Shown: positions 1 through 6,680 of the stretch, one piece after another | Layout of the letters: each line of letters opens with the position of its first letter | Numbering within the stretch: position 1 is the first letter of the stretch | Assembly (NCBI GenBank): GCA_013290035.1 | Contig: JABCYT010000089.1 | Coordinates: 1-9,333 of the forward strand | Source of the DNA: Alphaproteobacteria bacterium | Lineage (GTDB): Bacteria > Pseudomonadota > Alphaproteobacteria > Reyranellales > Reyranellaceae | DNA length: 9,333 bases | Direction of reading: 5' to 3' | The notes under the pieces: model-generated | Told to the model about the DNA's origin: nothing | Seen by the model: the letters and a program-made list of their open reading frames with translations, nothing else | Database searches by the model: none | Made by a program: the position numbers and the translations under genes

Positions 1-1
1 G

Positions 2-340
2 CCGATCGAACCCGATGCCTGGTTGGAAGGCCGTAAGGCTTTCCATGTCTCGCCTTTCCTGCCGATCGAAGGCGGTTATCGCTTCCGCTTCCGGCTGGAC
101 GACGAATATGCCCATGTCGACGTGAACTACCACGACGCCCAGGGCCTGATGCTGGCGACCTCGGTGGGCGGCCGCCGCGAGGCGCTCGACGACCATGCCG
201 TGCTGCGCCGCTTCCTCGGCAACCCGACGATGACGCTCGCCGTCATCGTCCGAATTCATTGGCAGGCCTTGCATCTGTGGCGGAAGCGGGCGAGATTTTA
301 TCGCAAGCCCGCGCCACCGCCGGAGTTCGTGACTCGCTGA
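2..340 (+). CDS. DUF1365 family protein, C-terminal part (5' end outside window)
   Basis: The reading frame is open from base 2 to the TGA at 338-340, giving 112 residues with no convincing start, so the gene begins upstream of the window. The segment KAFHVSPFLP followed by a strand-rich stretch (YRFRFRLDD) and the late helix QALHLWRKRARFYRKP are typical of the C-terminal half of DUF1365 proteins, which are usually about 250 residues. The biochemical role of DUF1365 is not established. In many Proteobacteria it sits between an FAD-dependent amine-oxidase-like protein and a CFA-synthase-like methyltransferase, and the methyltransferase does follow here after 16 bases. This supports a part in fatty-acyl modification, but only by context. 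The flavoprotein partner, if present, would lie to the left of the window. Family assignment is fairly sure; function is not. Confidence 0.85.
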   Translation, partial: PIEPDAWLEGRKAFHVSPFLPIEGGYRFRFRLDDEYAHVDVNYHDAQGLMLATSVGGRREALDDHAVLRRFLGNPTMTLAVIVRIHWQALHLWRKRARFYRKPAPPPEFVTR

Positions 341-356
341 TCCCCCTGCCGACCGC

Positions 357-1529
357 ATGACGCTCGCCTCTCGCTTCGTTCTCAAAGCCCTCGACAGGCT
401 CTCCGTCGGTCGCCTGACGGTGCGGCTGCCCGACGGCGCGGTGCGCGTCTTCGGCGGCAAGGCATCGGGCGCGTCGGCCGACCTCGAGGTCAAGGATTGG
501 CGATTCTTTCGCCACGTCCTGCTCGACGGCGACATCGGCTTCGCCGAAGCCTACATGGAAGGCTTCTGTGATTCGCCCGACCTGCCCGGATTGATCGCCC
601 TGCTCGCGGAGAACGAGAAGGCGCTGGGTCGCATCGCGCATACCAACCCGTTCCACGGCATGCTGCTGAAGCTGCTGCACCGGCGACGGGACAATTCGCG
701 CGAGGGTTCGAAGAAGAACATCCATGCCCATTACGACCTCGGCAACGAGTTCTATGGCCTGTGGCTCGATCCCTCGATGACCTACTCCTCGGCGTTGTAC
801 GACGGCGCGCGCAACAAGCCGCTCGAAGCCGCGCAGACCGCCAAGTACGAGCGCATCCTCGACCAGATCGGCGCCAAGCAGGGCGACAGCATCCTCGAGA
901 TCGGCTGCGGCTGGGGCGGCTTCGCCGAGACCGCGGCGCGGCGCGGCATGCGCGTCACCGGCATCACGATCTCCGGCAAGCAGCTCGAGTTCGCCCGTGC
1001 GCGCCTGGAGCGCGCCGGGCTGGCCGACCGCGTCGACCTGCAGTTCCGCGACTATCGCGACATCGAAGGGCGCTACGACCACATCGTGTCGATCGAGATG
1101 GTCGAGGCGGTGGGCGAGCGCTACTGGCCGGACTACTTCGCCACGCTCAAGCGTCATGTGGCGCCCGGCGGCTCGGCGCTGGTCCAGGCGATCGTGATCG
1201 CCGACGAGTTGTTCGACGGCTACCGCCGCCACCCGGACTTCATCCAGACCTATGTCTTCCCCGGCGGCATGCTGCTGTCGCCGGCCAGTCTGCGCGAACA
1301 GTGCAGACAGGCGGGGCTCAAGATCGCCGAGCTCTACAGTTTCGGGCTGGATTATGCGCGCACCCTGGAAGCCTGGCTGGGCCGTTTCGACACGGTCGCC
1401 GATCAGGTCGCCAAGCTCGGCTTCGACGAGCGATTCCGCCGCATGTGGCGATATTACCTCGCCTATTGCGCCGCCGGCTTCTCGACCCGGCGCACGGACG
1501 TTTTGCAGGCGCACTTCCGGCATATATAA
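357..1529 (+). CDS. CFA-synthase-family SAM-dependent fatty-acyl methyltransferase
   Basis: The 390-residue protein matches the family length. An N-terminal domain (about 1-110) precedes the hallmark IHAHYDLGNEFY block, the SAM-binding loop E181-IGCGWGG and the VFPGGML block near residue 295. It should transfer a methyl(ene) group from SAM to double bonds of membrane phospholipid acyl chains, acting at the inner face of the membrane. Compared with E. coli Cfa as I recall it, the bicarbonate-site residues E239, I268 and Y317 correspond to E250, I279 and Y333. However, Cys139 is Ser145 (TYSSAL) and His266 is Gln277, and the EHVG motif reads EAVG. A methyl-branching or furan-fatty-acid methyltransferase (UfaM-like) is therefore as likely as a true cyclopropane synthase. 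No clear Shine-Dalgarno precedes the ATG, which lies 16 bases after the DUF1365 stop, so translation may depend on coupling. Family certain, exact product uncertain. Confidence 0.93.
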   Translation: MTLASRFVLKALDRLSVGRLTVRLPDGAVRVFGGKASGASADLEVKDWRFFRHVLLDGDIGFAEAYMEGFCDSPDLPGLIALLAENEKALGRIAHTNPFHGMLLKLLHRRRDNSREGSKKNIHAHYDLGNEFYGLWLDPSMTYSSALYDGARNKPLEAAQTAKYERILDQIGAKQGDSILEIGCGWGGFAETAARRGMRVTGITISGKQLEFARARLERAGLADRVDLQFRDYRDIEGRYDHIVSIEMVEAVGERYWPDYFATLKRHVAPGGSALVQAIVIADELFDGYRRHPDFIQTYVFPGGMLLSPASLREQCRQAGLKIAELYSFGLDYARTLEAWLGRFDTVADQVAKLGFDERFRRMWRYYLAYCAAGFSTRRTDVLQAHFRHI

Positions 1530-1564
1530 GGGTGCCAACCAAGAGCGCCGAAAACGGTGCTAAC

Positions 1565-1570
1565 AGGAAG
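1565..1570 (+). promoter_or_regulatory. Shine-Dalgarno AGGAAG for the GPH transporter
   Basis: AGGAAG lies 8 bases before the GTG at 1579, inside the 49-base gap after the methyltransferase stop. It supports this GTG as the start; no ATG lies in frame nearby upstream. Confidence 0.6.
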
Positions 1571-1578
1571 GCTAACGG

Positions 1579-2946
1579 GTGAATGCAGGATCGATCGGGC
1601 CCGGCAGCGGCGTGCCCGTCAAAGTCAAATTCGACCGTCTGATTGCCTATTCGACCCTGCAATTGCCGCTCGCCATGGCGGCGCTTCCGGTTGTCCTGAA
1701 CGTCAGCCACTTCTACGGCGAGGTGCTGAAGCTGTCGCTCCAGATCATGGGGTCGATCTTCATCTTCGCCCGCATCGTCGACGCCATCCAGGATCCGGTG
1801 ATCGGCCTCATCAGCGACCGTTTCACCCGCCGTGGCCGGCGCGGCCGACTGGCCTTCGTGGCGCTGATGATCCCGGTGCTGGCCGCCGGCTTCTACATGC
1901 TGTTCGACCCGCCCGATGCGTGGTTCGGCAACCAGGCGAGGATGGCGCTCTGGCTGATCGCCGCACTTCTGCTCGTCCATCTCGGCTATTCCGGCGTCTC
2001 GATCAGCTATCACTCCCATGGCGCGGAACTCACCGACGACTACAACGAGCGCACCAAGGTCACGGTCGGCCGCGAGGTGTTCGGGCTGCTCGGTATGACG
2101 CTCGCCGTCGTGCTGCCGACCTTTCTCACCTACAAGCTGGGCGACTCCGACGGCTACATGACGCTCGGCCTCCTGTTCCTGCCCATCCTCGTGTTGTTCA
2201 GCCTGCCGACGCTCATTGGGGCCGGGCCATCGGTCCATCCGCCGGTCATTCACGCCGAACGCAACCCGTTCATTGCCTTCTTCGCTCCGCTCAAGAACCG
2301 CCTGTTCCGCCGGCTGCTGCTGGTCTTCGTCGCCAACGGCGCAGCGATCGGTGTCGCGGTGACGGTGATGCTGTTCTATGTCGAGCACGTGCTGAAGGGC
2401 GGCAAGCTGCAGGCCGGCATCATCCTGCTCGTCTATTTCATCGCCGGCGCCGCCAGCGTGCCGCTGTGGCTGATGCTGTCGAAGCGGACGAGCAAGGCTA
2501 CCGCCTGGTTCGTCGGCATGGTCATGACGGCCCTCGCCATGGCCTGCGCAATCTTCGTCGGCCCGGGCGATTTCCACTGGTTTCTCGTGATCTCGGTCAT
2601 CACGGGTCTCGGCCTCGGCGCGGACTATGGCCTGCCGCCCTCGATCCTGGCAGACGTGATCAACTCGACCGAGGGCGGCGATAGCAGGGGCAAAACCGGC
2701 ACGTATTTTGGCCTGTGGGCGCTTGCCACCAAGCTCGCCACGGCGATCGGCGCGGCGGGCTCGCTGCCGGTGGCGGCGATGCTGGGCTTCAACCCGGCCA
2801 AAGGCCTGTACGGCACCACGGCGCTCGTCATCGCCTACATCGTGCTGCCGGTGATGATCAAGATCGGCGCCGCGCTGCTCATCTGGTTCATCCGCATCGA
2901 GGCCGAACGCGGCTCGGTGCGGGAGGAATTGATGAAGCGCGTCTAG
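1579..2946 (+). CDS. GPH-family (MelB-like) MFS transporter
   Basis: This 455-residue, strongly hydrophobic protein should form about 12 membrane helices in the inner membrane. The GPH signature is clear: D68-AIQD72-P after helix 2, then a loop ending in RRGRRG (85-89 region). D68 and D72 match the cation-site pair D55/D59 of E. coli MelB. The MelB sugar-site residue D124 aligns with S141 within SISYHSHGAE, followed by a conserved NER, so the substrate is unlikely to be a melibiose-type sugar. It starts at GTG with a good ribosome-binding site and follows the fatty-acyl methyltransferase in the same direction. GPH transporters accompany such methyltransferases in other Proteobacteria (for example the R. 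sphaeroides singlet-oxygen-regulated cluster), which suggests a lipid- or envelope-related solute. That substrate idea is inference. Its TAG stop overlaps the stop of the convergent DUF1501 gene. Confidence 0.9.
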   Translation: MNAGSIGPGSGVPVKVKFDRLIAYSTLQLPLAMAALPVVLNVSHFYGEVLKLSLQIMGSIFIFARIVDAIQDPVIGLISDRFTRRGRRGRLAFVALMIPVLAAGFYMLFDPPDAWFGNQARMALWLIAALLLVHLGYSGVSISYHSHGAELTDDYNERTKVTVGREVFGLLGMTLAVVLPTFLTYKLGDSDGYMTLGLLFLPILVLFSLPTLIGAGPSVHPPVIHAERNPFIAFFAPLKNRLFRRLLLVFVANGAAIGVAVTVMLFYVEHVLKGGKLQAGIILLVYFIAGAASVPLWLMLSKRTSKATAWFVGMVMTALAMACAIFVGPGDFHWFLVISVITGLGLGADYGLPPSILADVINSTEGGDSRGKTGTYFGLWALATKLATAIGAAGSLPVAAMLGFNPAKGLYGTTALVIAYIVLPVMIKIGAALLIWFIRIEAERGSVREELMKRV

Positions 2947-4022
2947 GCCAGGAAGCCGAGCCTGTGCGGCTGGCGCAGGCCGAAGTCGCGCTGCAGGCCC
3001 CAGCAGCCCTGCGCCGCCGTGGCGAAGACGCTGCGGAAATCGACCGTGTGCCTGAGGTCGCCGTCCTGCAGGTCGCCGAGCGACGGATAGGCGCCGTAGA
3101 GACCGCCCTTGACCGCGCCGCCCATGGCGAAGAGCGGCGCCGCCGTGCCGTGGTCGGTGCCGCCGCTGGCGTTCTGCTTGGCGCGCCGGCCAAACTCCGA
3201 ATAGGTCATCACCACCACGTCGTCCCACAGGTTGGCCGCGATCAGGTTCTTGCGCAGCGTGGCCAGGCTCGCCGCGAGGAACGACAACAACCGCTCGTGC
3301 TGCTGGACCTGGTTGGCGTGGGTGTCGAAGCCGCCCAGCGCCGTCTTGACGGCGACCACCGGTACGCGCGCCGTCAGCACGCGGTTGGCGAGGTCGAATT
3401 GACGGCCCAGCAAGAGGTCCTGCGCGTAGGCGTAGGCGGGCGCCGGCGCCGCGCGCAGCCTGTCGCTCAGGCCCTTGGCCGCGGCATTCACCTCGTGGCG
3501 CACCGCCAGCAGATGGCGCAGCGCCGGGTTGCCGCCGTCCTTCAGGCCGGCCTGCTCCTTCAGGGCCGCGGCCTGGCGCAGGAAATTCTCGGCGTCCTGC
3601 ATGACGATGGTGCGCAGGCCGGGGCCGGTGCTGGGCAGCGCGTTGGTGTCGGCGACGATGCTGTCGACGCCCGCGCCGGTGGGCAGGCTGGTGCCCTCGA
3701 ACGCCTGGGCGATCCAGCCTTCGCTCAGGGTCTGGTTCGAGGCCGAGGCGGTGTCCCAGATCTCGATCGAGCGGAAATGCGAGCGGTTGGGATAGGGATA
3801 GCCCACGCCCTGCAGGATTGCGAGGTCCTTGGCCTTCCACGAGTCCATCAGGGGCTCGAGCTTCTCGTGCAAGCCGACGCGCTCGTCGAGCGGCAGGACG
3901 CGCTCGCGCGCCACGCCGATGCCGGGGCGCAGCTCGCGATATTTCGGATCGGCGTAGGGAACGAGCGTGTTCAGCCCATCATTGCCGCCCTTCAATTCGA
4001 CCAGAAGCAGGATCCGGCTCAT
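2943..4022 (-). CDS. DUF1501 family protein without its own signal peptide
   Basis: The 359 residues show the DUF1501 landmarks in order: LKGGNDGLNTLVPY (10-23), GVGYPYPNRSHF (72-83), GGFDTHANQ (230-238) and YSEFGRR followed by GGTDHG (274-292). The Asp and His residues in these motifs (N14, D15, H82, D233, H235, D290, H291) resemble metal-ligand patterns of the alkaline phosphatase/sulfatase superfamily, to which DUF1501 is thought to be related. No activity is established. Family members commonly carry a Tat signal. This one begins directly at the first core strand, and a stop codon lies in frame six codons upstream (4038-4040), so no leader has been missed. It is the last gene of the minus-strand operon, 10 bases after DUF1800, its constant genomic partner. 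The core looks intact, including the C-terminal DFRSVFAT block. Family call is firm; function unknown. Confidence 0.92.
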   Translation of the reverse strand: MSRILLLVELKGGNDGLNTLVPYADPKYRELRPGIGVARERVLPLDERVGLHEKLEPLMDSWKAKDLAILQGVGYPYPNRSHFRSIEIWDTASASNQTLSEGWIAQAFEGTSLPTGAGVDSIVADTNALPSTGPGLRTIVMQDAENFLRQAAALKEQAGLKDGGNPALRHLLAVRHEVNAAAKGLSDRLRAAPAPAYAYAQDLLLGRQFDLANRVLTARVPVVAVKTALGGFDTHANQVQQHERLLSFLAASLATLRKNLIAANLWDDVVVMTYSEFGRRAKQNASGGTDHGTAAPLFAMGGAVKGGLYGAYPSLGDLQDGDLRHTVDFRSVFATAAQGCWGLQRDFGLRQPHRLGFLA

Positions 4023-4028
4023 GGCGCG

Positions 4029-4034
4029 CTCCTC
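4029..4034 (-). promoter_or_regulatory. Shine-Dalgarno GAGGAG for DUF1501, overlapping the DUF1800 stop
   Basis: On the minus strand GAGGAG sits 6 bases before the DUF1501 ATG and overlaps the TGA stop of DUF1800 (4033-4035). It fixes the start and suggests that ribosomes finishing DUF1800 reinitiate on DUF1501, so the two proteins would be made together. Confidence 0.75.
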
Positions 4035-5577
4035 ACTTCAGCTGATAGGCGGTGTCGAGCATCGCCGCCGCCACCGCCGCGCCCGGCGTGGCCGCAGGAT
4101 CGACCGTGTCGATCGGCGCGCGCGGCAGCAGGGTGCGGACCAGGGTTGCCGAATCGACGTCGGCGAGCGTCGGTCCGAGCCGGGCCTCGTTGCCGGCGGT
4201 GCGCAGGCTGCGACCCTCGATCGGGCGCGCCTCCGCCATCGGCATGCCGCCGGCATCGGCCGGCAATTGCTGGCGGCGATCGGCGCGCCGGTTGGGCCGG
4301 TCGCTCATCATGTCGCCCTCCATCGGGGCCACCGTCGTGGCCTCGACCATGCGACGCAGGAATTGCTGGCGCAGCAGGAACGTGTAGGTCGTGACCCAGC
4401 TCTCGCCGCCGGCCCAGCCCTTGACGTTGGGCGGATCGAACGGCGTCTGGCCGAGCCCCTGCATCATGCGCACAAGATGCGTCTTCTCCGGCACCGGCAG
4501 GCCCAGCACGTGGACGGTGCCGACGATCAGCTCGATCGGCGACTTGATCAGCGCGCCGCGGTTGGCGGGATCGCGGAACTGCGCCGACAGCAGGATCGAG
4601 CGCATCAATGGCTTGATCTCGTAGCCCTGGCGGAATGACGCCGCGAGCCGCTTCACTTCGGCGGGGTCGGGTTGCAGCGAGACGAATTCGCGCCACAGCT
4701 TCTCGACGATCGTCTCGGCGGTGCGCGGATGGCGCAGCAGGATGGCGATGATCTGATCGCCGTCGAAGCGTCCGGTCTGGCCGAGGAAGGTCTTCTCGCC
4801 GTCGTCGTGCTCGTGCTCGCGGCTGCGGAACTCGCCGGTTTCGCGGTCGACGGTCCAGCCGGTGAAGGCACGCGCCGCGGCCTTGATGTCGGCCTCGCTG
4901 TAGTGGCCCTCGCCCAGGGTGAAGAGCTCGAGAAGCTCGCGGCCGAAATTCTCGTTGGGCTGGCGCGCCACGCTCCGCATGCCGTCGAGATAGATCAGCA
5001 TCGCCGGATCGTGCGCCACGTCCCCCAGCAGCGTCGCGAAGTTGCCGAGCGCTTCGCGGCGGAACAGCGCGTTCTGACGGAACAGCGCCGCCGGGTAGCG
5101 CACCTTCAGGAAAGAGGAGGTGAAATGGTTGTGCCAGAACAGCACCATGCGCTCGGTGAGCGGCTGATCGGTCGCCAGCATTTCGTCGACCCACCAGTTG
5201 CGCAGTTCGCGGCCCTCTTCCTGGACCGGACGCACGACCTGCAGCTTCTTGCCATCGACGCCGGTCTTGGCTTCGGCCACCGCGGCCTGTTGCTGGCGAC
5301 GAAGCTCGGCCGGCCCCTGGTTGATCCAGGCCGGCGCCGGCGTGAGGGCCGTGCGCCGCATGCTGCCCAGCAGCCGGTCGACCGCGCCGGCGTAATCCTG
5401 CGCCTCCAGCGCGCGAATCTCGGCCGGCGTCGCACCGAAGGAGGTGCGCGACAGGAGATGACGAGCCTCGTCGAAATCCATCGCCGTGGCGGCACGCCCG
5501 GGCAGCGGCAGCCACAGGCCGGCGGAAAGCGCCGCCGCGCCACCCACGAACCCACGCCGACCGATCCTTGGCGTCAT
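4033..5577 (-). CDS. DUF1800 family protein with Tat signal
   Basis: The 514-residue protein starts with a twin-arginine leader: G6-RRGFVGG, an alanine-rich hydrophobic stretch to about residue 26, and GRAATA as a plausible cleavage zone. Export in folded form to the periplasm is therefore expected. DUF1800 landmarks follow: LLSRTSFGATPAEI (41-54), ERMVLFWHNHF (142-152), NFATLLGDVAHDPAMLIYLDG (about 179-199), NENFGRELLELFTLGEG (208-224), ARAFTGW (235-241) and FDPPNVKGWAGG (380-391). A low-complexity stretch of about 55 residues (416-470, rich in Met, Arg, Pro) separates the last core motif from the C-terminal helix. No enzymatic activity is known for the family. It is nearly always paired with DUF1501, as here, and the pair may form a complex. 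In this operon it follows an ECF sigma, an anti-sigma and a periplasmic sensor, so it is a likely envelope-stress output. Family call is firm. Confidence 0.92.
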   Translation of the reverse strand: MTPRIGRRGFVGGAAALSAGLWLPLPGRAATAMDFDEARHLLSRTSFGATPAEIRALEAQDYAGAVDRLLGSMRRTALTPAPAWINQGPAELRRQQQAAVAEAKTGVDGKKLQVVRPVQEEGRELRNWWVDEMLATDQPLTERMVLFWHNHFTSSFLKVRYPAALFRQNALFRREALGNFATLLGDVAHDPAMLIYLDGMRSVARQPNENFGRELLELFTLGEGHYSEADIKAAARAFTGWTVDRETGEFRSREHEHDDGEKTFLGQTGRFDGDQIIAILLRHPRTAETIVEKLWREFVSLQPDPAEVKRLAASFRQGYEIKPLMRSILLSAQFRDPANRGALIKSPIELIVGTVHVLGLPVPEKTHLVRMMQGLGQTPFDPPNVKGWAGGESWVTTYTFLLRQQFLRRMVEATTVAPMEGDMMSDRPNRRADRRQQLPADAGGMPMAEARPIEGRSLRTAGNEARLGPTLADVDSATLVRTLLPRAPIDTVDPAATPGAAVAAAMLDTAYQLK

Positions 5578-5585
5578 GGCGATTG

Positions 5586-5590
5586 CTCCT
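5586..5590 (-). promoter_or_regulatory. Shine-Dalgarno AGGAG for DUF1800, overlapping the sensor stop
   Basis: AGGAG on the minus strand lies 8 bases before the DUF1800 ATG and overlaps the TAG stop of the preceding sensor gene (5589-5591). It supports the chosen start and translational coupling. Confidence 0.7.
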
Positions 5591-6110
5591 ATTGCGGCGG
5601 ACGTCCCGGACCCGGCCCTGGGCCGCCGCCGGGCGGACGCTGCCCAAACGGCGTAGCCAGACGCTCGGCCAGAATCTGGTGCATGCGGTCGCGCTGCTCC
5701 GGCTTGAGCTGCGCTGCGAGTTGATTCAGCGCGCCCAGATACTCTTTCTGGAACTCGGCGCGCACCTTTGTCAGCTGGTCGACCAGCGAATCGACGCGCG
5801 CCATGTCGACGGTCGGATGCTTGTATTCGGCGGCGATCTGCTCGCGCACCTTCTGGATCTCGCGCAGTCGCTCGCGACGGGTCGCGGAATACTGTTCGAA
5901 CACGGCGCGTAGCGCCTGACGCTGTCCATCGTCGAGATTGATATCGCGCGCCATCGTCTCCAACGGGCTGGGCCGCTGGCCCGGCGGTGGCGGCACGTGA
6001 CGTTCGAAGGGCGGTGGTTCGATCCAGCTGCGATAGACGAAACCCACGAGGACGAACGTGTTCAGCAGCAGCGACAGGGCCAGCAGCACCTGGAGCAGAC
6101 GCGAGGACAT
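5589..6110 (-). CDS. Membrane-anchored periplasmic sensor, CnrX/Spy-like (Metal_resist type)
   Basis: The 173-residue protein has one N-terminal membrane helix (about 5-26, VLLALSLLLNTFVLVGFV), a Pro-rich linker (32-50) and a helical hairpin domain (about 52-152). Two degenerate LTxxQ-like turns, NLDDGQRQ (58-65) and LKPEQRDR (135-142), are the mark of Spy/CpxP/CnrX-type periplasmic proteins. Charged amphipathic helices lie between them. Possible metal ligands are H38, H98, M103, M143 and H144, but I cannot match them confidently to the CnrX site. The tail (153-173) is almost all Pro, Gly, Gln and Arg. It starts one base after the anti-sigma stop (TGA-C-ATG), with only a weak GGGA 6 bases upstream, so it is probably coupled to the anti-sigma gene. 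In CnrYXH the equivalent sensor binds metal and releases the anti-sigma. Here the signal could be metal or misfolded protein. Fold call good, ligand unknown. Confidence 0.82.
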   Translation of the reverse strand: MSSRLLQVLLALSLLLNTFVLVGFVYRSWIEPPPFERHVPPPPGQRPSPLETMARDINLDDGQRQALRAVFEQYSATRRERLREIQKVREQIAAEYKHPTVDMARVDSLVDQLTKVRAEFQKEYLGALNQLAAQLKPEQRDRMHQILAERLATPFGQRPPGGGPGPGPGRPPQ

Positions 6111-6111
6111 G

Positions 6112-6630
6112 TCAGATCCCGTCTGAAACCAGGAACTCGGTCAATTCGTTGGATGAGTCCGTCGAAGTCGTCTGCGGGGTGTTCAAGGCATATCGTTCTT
6201 CGACCACCGATGCGCCGAGCCCGCCGCCCAGCATGAAGCCCGAGACGGCGATCACGAGCGCCGCGGTCAGCGCCACCGCGCGTTGCATGGCGAAGCGTCG
6301 GTCGCTGGCGAACAGCCAGTCGAACAGGCCGACACGCCGCGTGCGCTGCTCGGCCTCGAAGCCGACCAGCGCCTTGGCCCGTACTTCCAGGCGCGCCGGC
6401 GCCGCCGGCAAGGGCTTGCCCAGGATGTCGGCCAGATCGAGCGCGGCGCGACGCATTTCGGGATCGGCCGCCACGACGGCGTCGATGCGGGCCGCTTGCG
6501 TCTCCGGCAGCCGACCCTCCAACCACGCGGCGAAATCGAGGTCCGACATGGCCTCAGGCGCGTCGTCCCAGGCTGCAGAAAGGCTGCGCCACAGCTCCTT
6601 ATCGTTCAGCGGGGTACGCTCGGTGTTCAT
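6112..6630 (-). CDS. Single-pass membrane anti-sigma factor, zinc-free
   Basis: The 172-residue protein has a cytoplasmic N-terminal half, one membrane helix (about 117-139, VALTAALVIAVSGFMLGGG) preceded by basic residues (RRFAMQR, positive inside), and a short Ser/Thr-rich periplasmic tail (143-172). The segment FAAWLEGRLPETQAARIDAVV (33-53) followed by ADPEMRRA is the usual pattern of anti-sigma N-terminal domains in Proteobacteria. There is no Cys or His anywhere, so it is not a ZAS-type zinc-binding anti-sigma and cannot sense redox by a Cys pair. It should bind the ECF sigma encoded just upstream and be controlled from the periplasm through the sensor encoded just downstream. The AGGAG ribosome-binding site at 6637-6641 lies 6 bases before the ATG. 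The assignment rests on length, topology and position between sigma and sensor as much as on sequence. Confidence 0.82.
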   Translation of the reverse strand: MNTERTPLNDKELWRSLSAAWDDAPEAMSDLDFAAWLEGRLPETQAARIDAVVAADPEMRRAALDLADILGKPLPAAPARLEVRAKALVGFEAEQRTRRVGLFDWLFASDRRFAMQRAVALTAALVIAVSGFMLGGGLGASVVEERYALNTPQTTSTDSSNELTEFLVSDGI

Positions 6631-6636
6631 CGCGCT

Positions 6637-6641
6637 CTCCT
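6637..6641 (-). promoter_or_regulatory. Shine-Dalgarno AGGAG for the anti-sigma gene
   Basis: AGGAG on the minus strand, 6 bases before the ATG ending at 6630, in the 50-base gap after the sigma stop. It is a stronger site than that of the sigma gene (GTG start, weak GAAAGA). Translation of anti-sigma may therefore exceed that of sigma, as expected for a held-off ECF system. Confidence 0.6.
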
Positions 6642-6680
6642 GCTGCAGAATACGTCAGAAACCATTCAGGTATCCCCGGA

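Noticed and set aside
1..70. Direct repeat GCCGATCGAA at 1-10 and 61-70
   Set aside because: Both copies are in the coding frame of DUF1365, encoding a repeated Pro-Ile-Glu. Ten bases of common codons are probably chance.
243..1538. A 431-codon open frame antisense to the methyltransferase
   Set aside because: Its stop-free state follows from strong G/C third-position bias of the real gene. No motifs or ribosome-binding site support it.
1318..3840. An 840-codon open frame on the minus strand crossing the transporter and most of DUF1501
   Set aside because: It is antisense to two well-supported genes on one part and in a shifted frame of DUF1501 on the other. Its composition is Arg/Gly/Ala/His/Gln-rich with no recognisable domain, as expected of shadow frames in high-GC DNA.
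4019..5647. A 542-codon alternative frame over DUF1800
   Set aside because: It is the shifted shadow of DUF1800, whose own frame carries the family motifs, Tat leader and ribosome-binding site.
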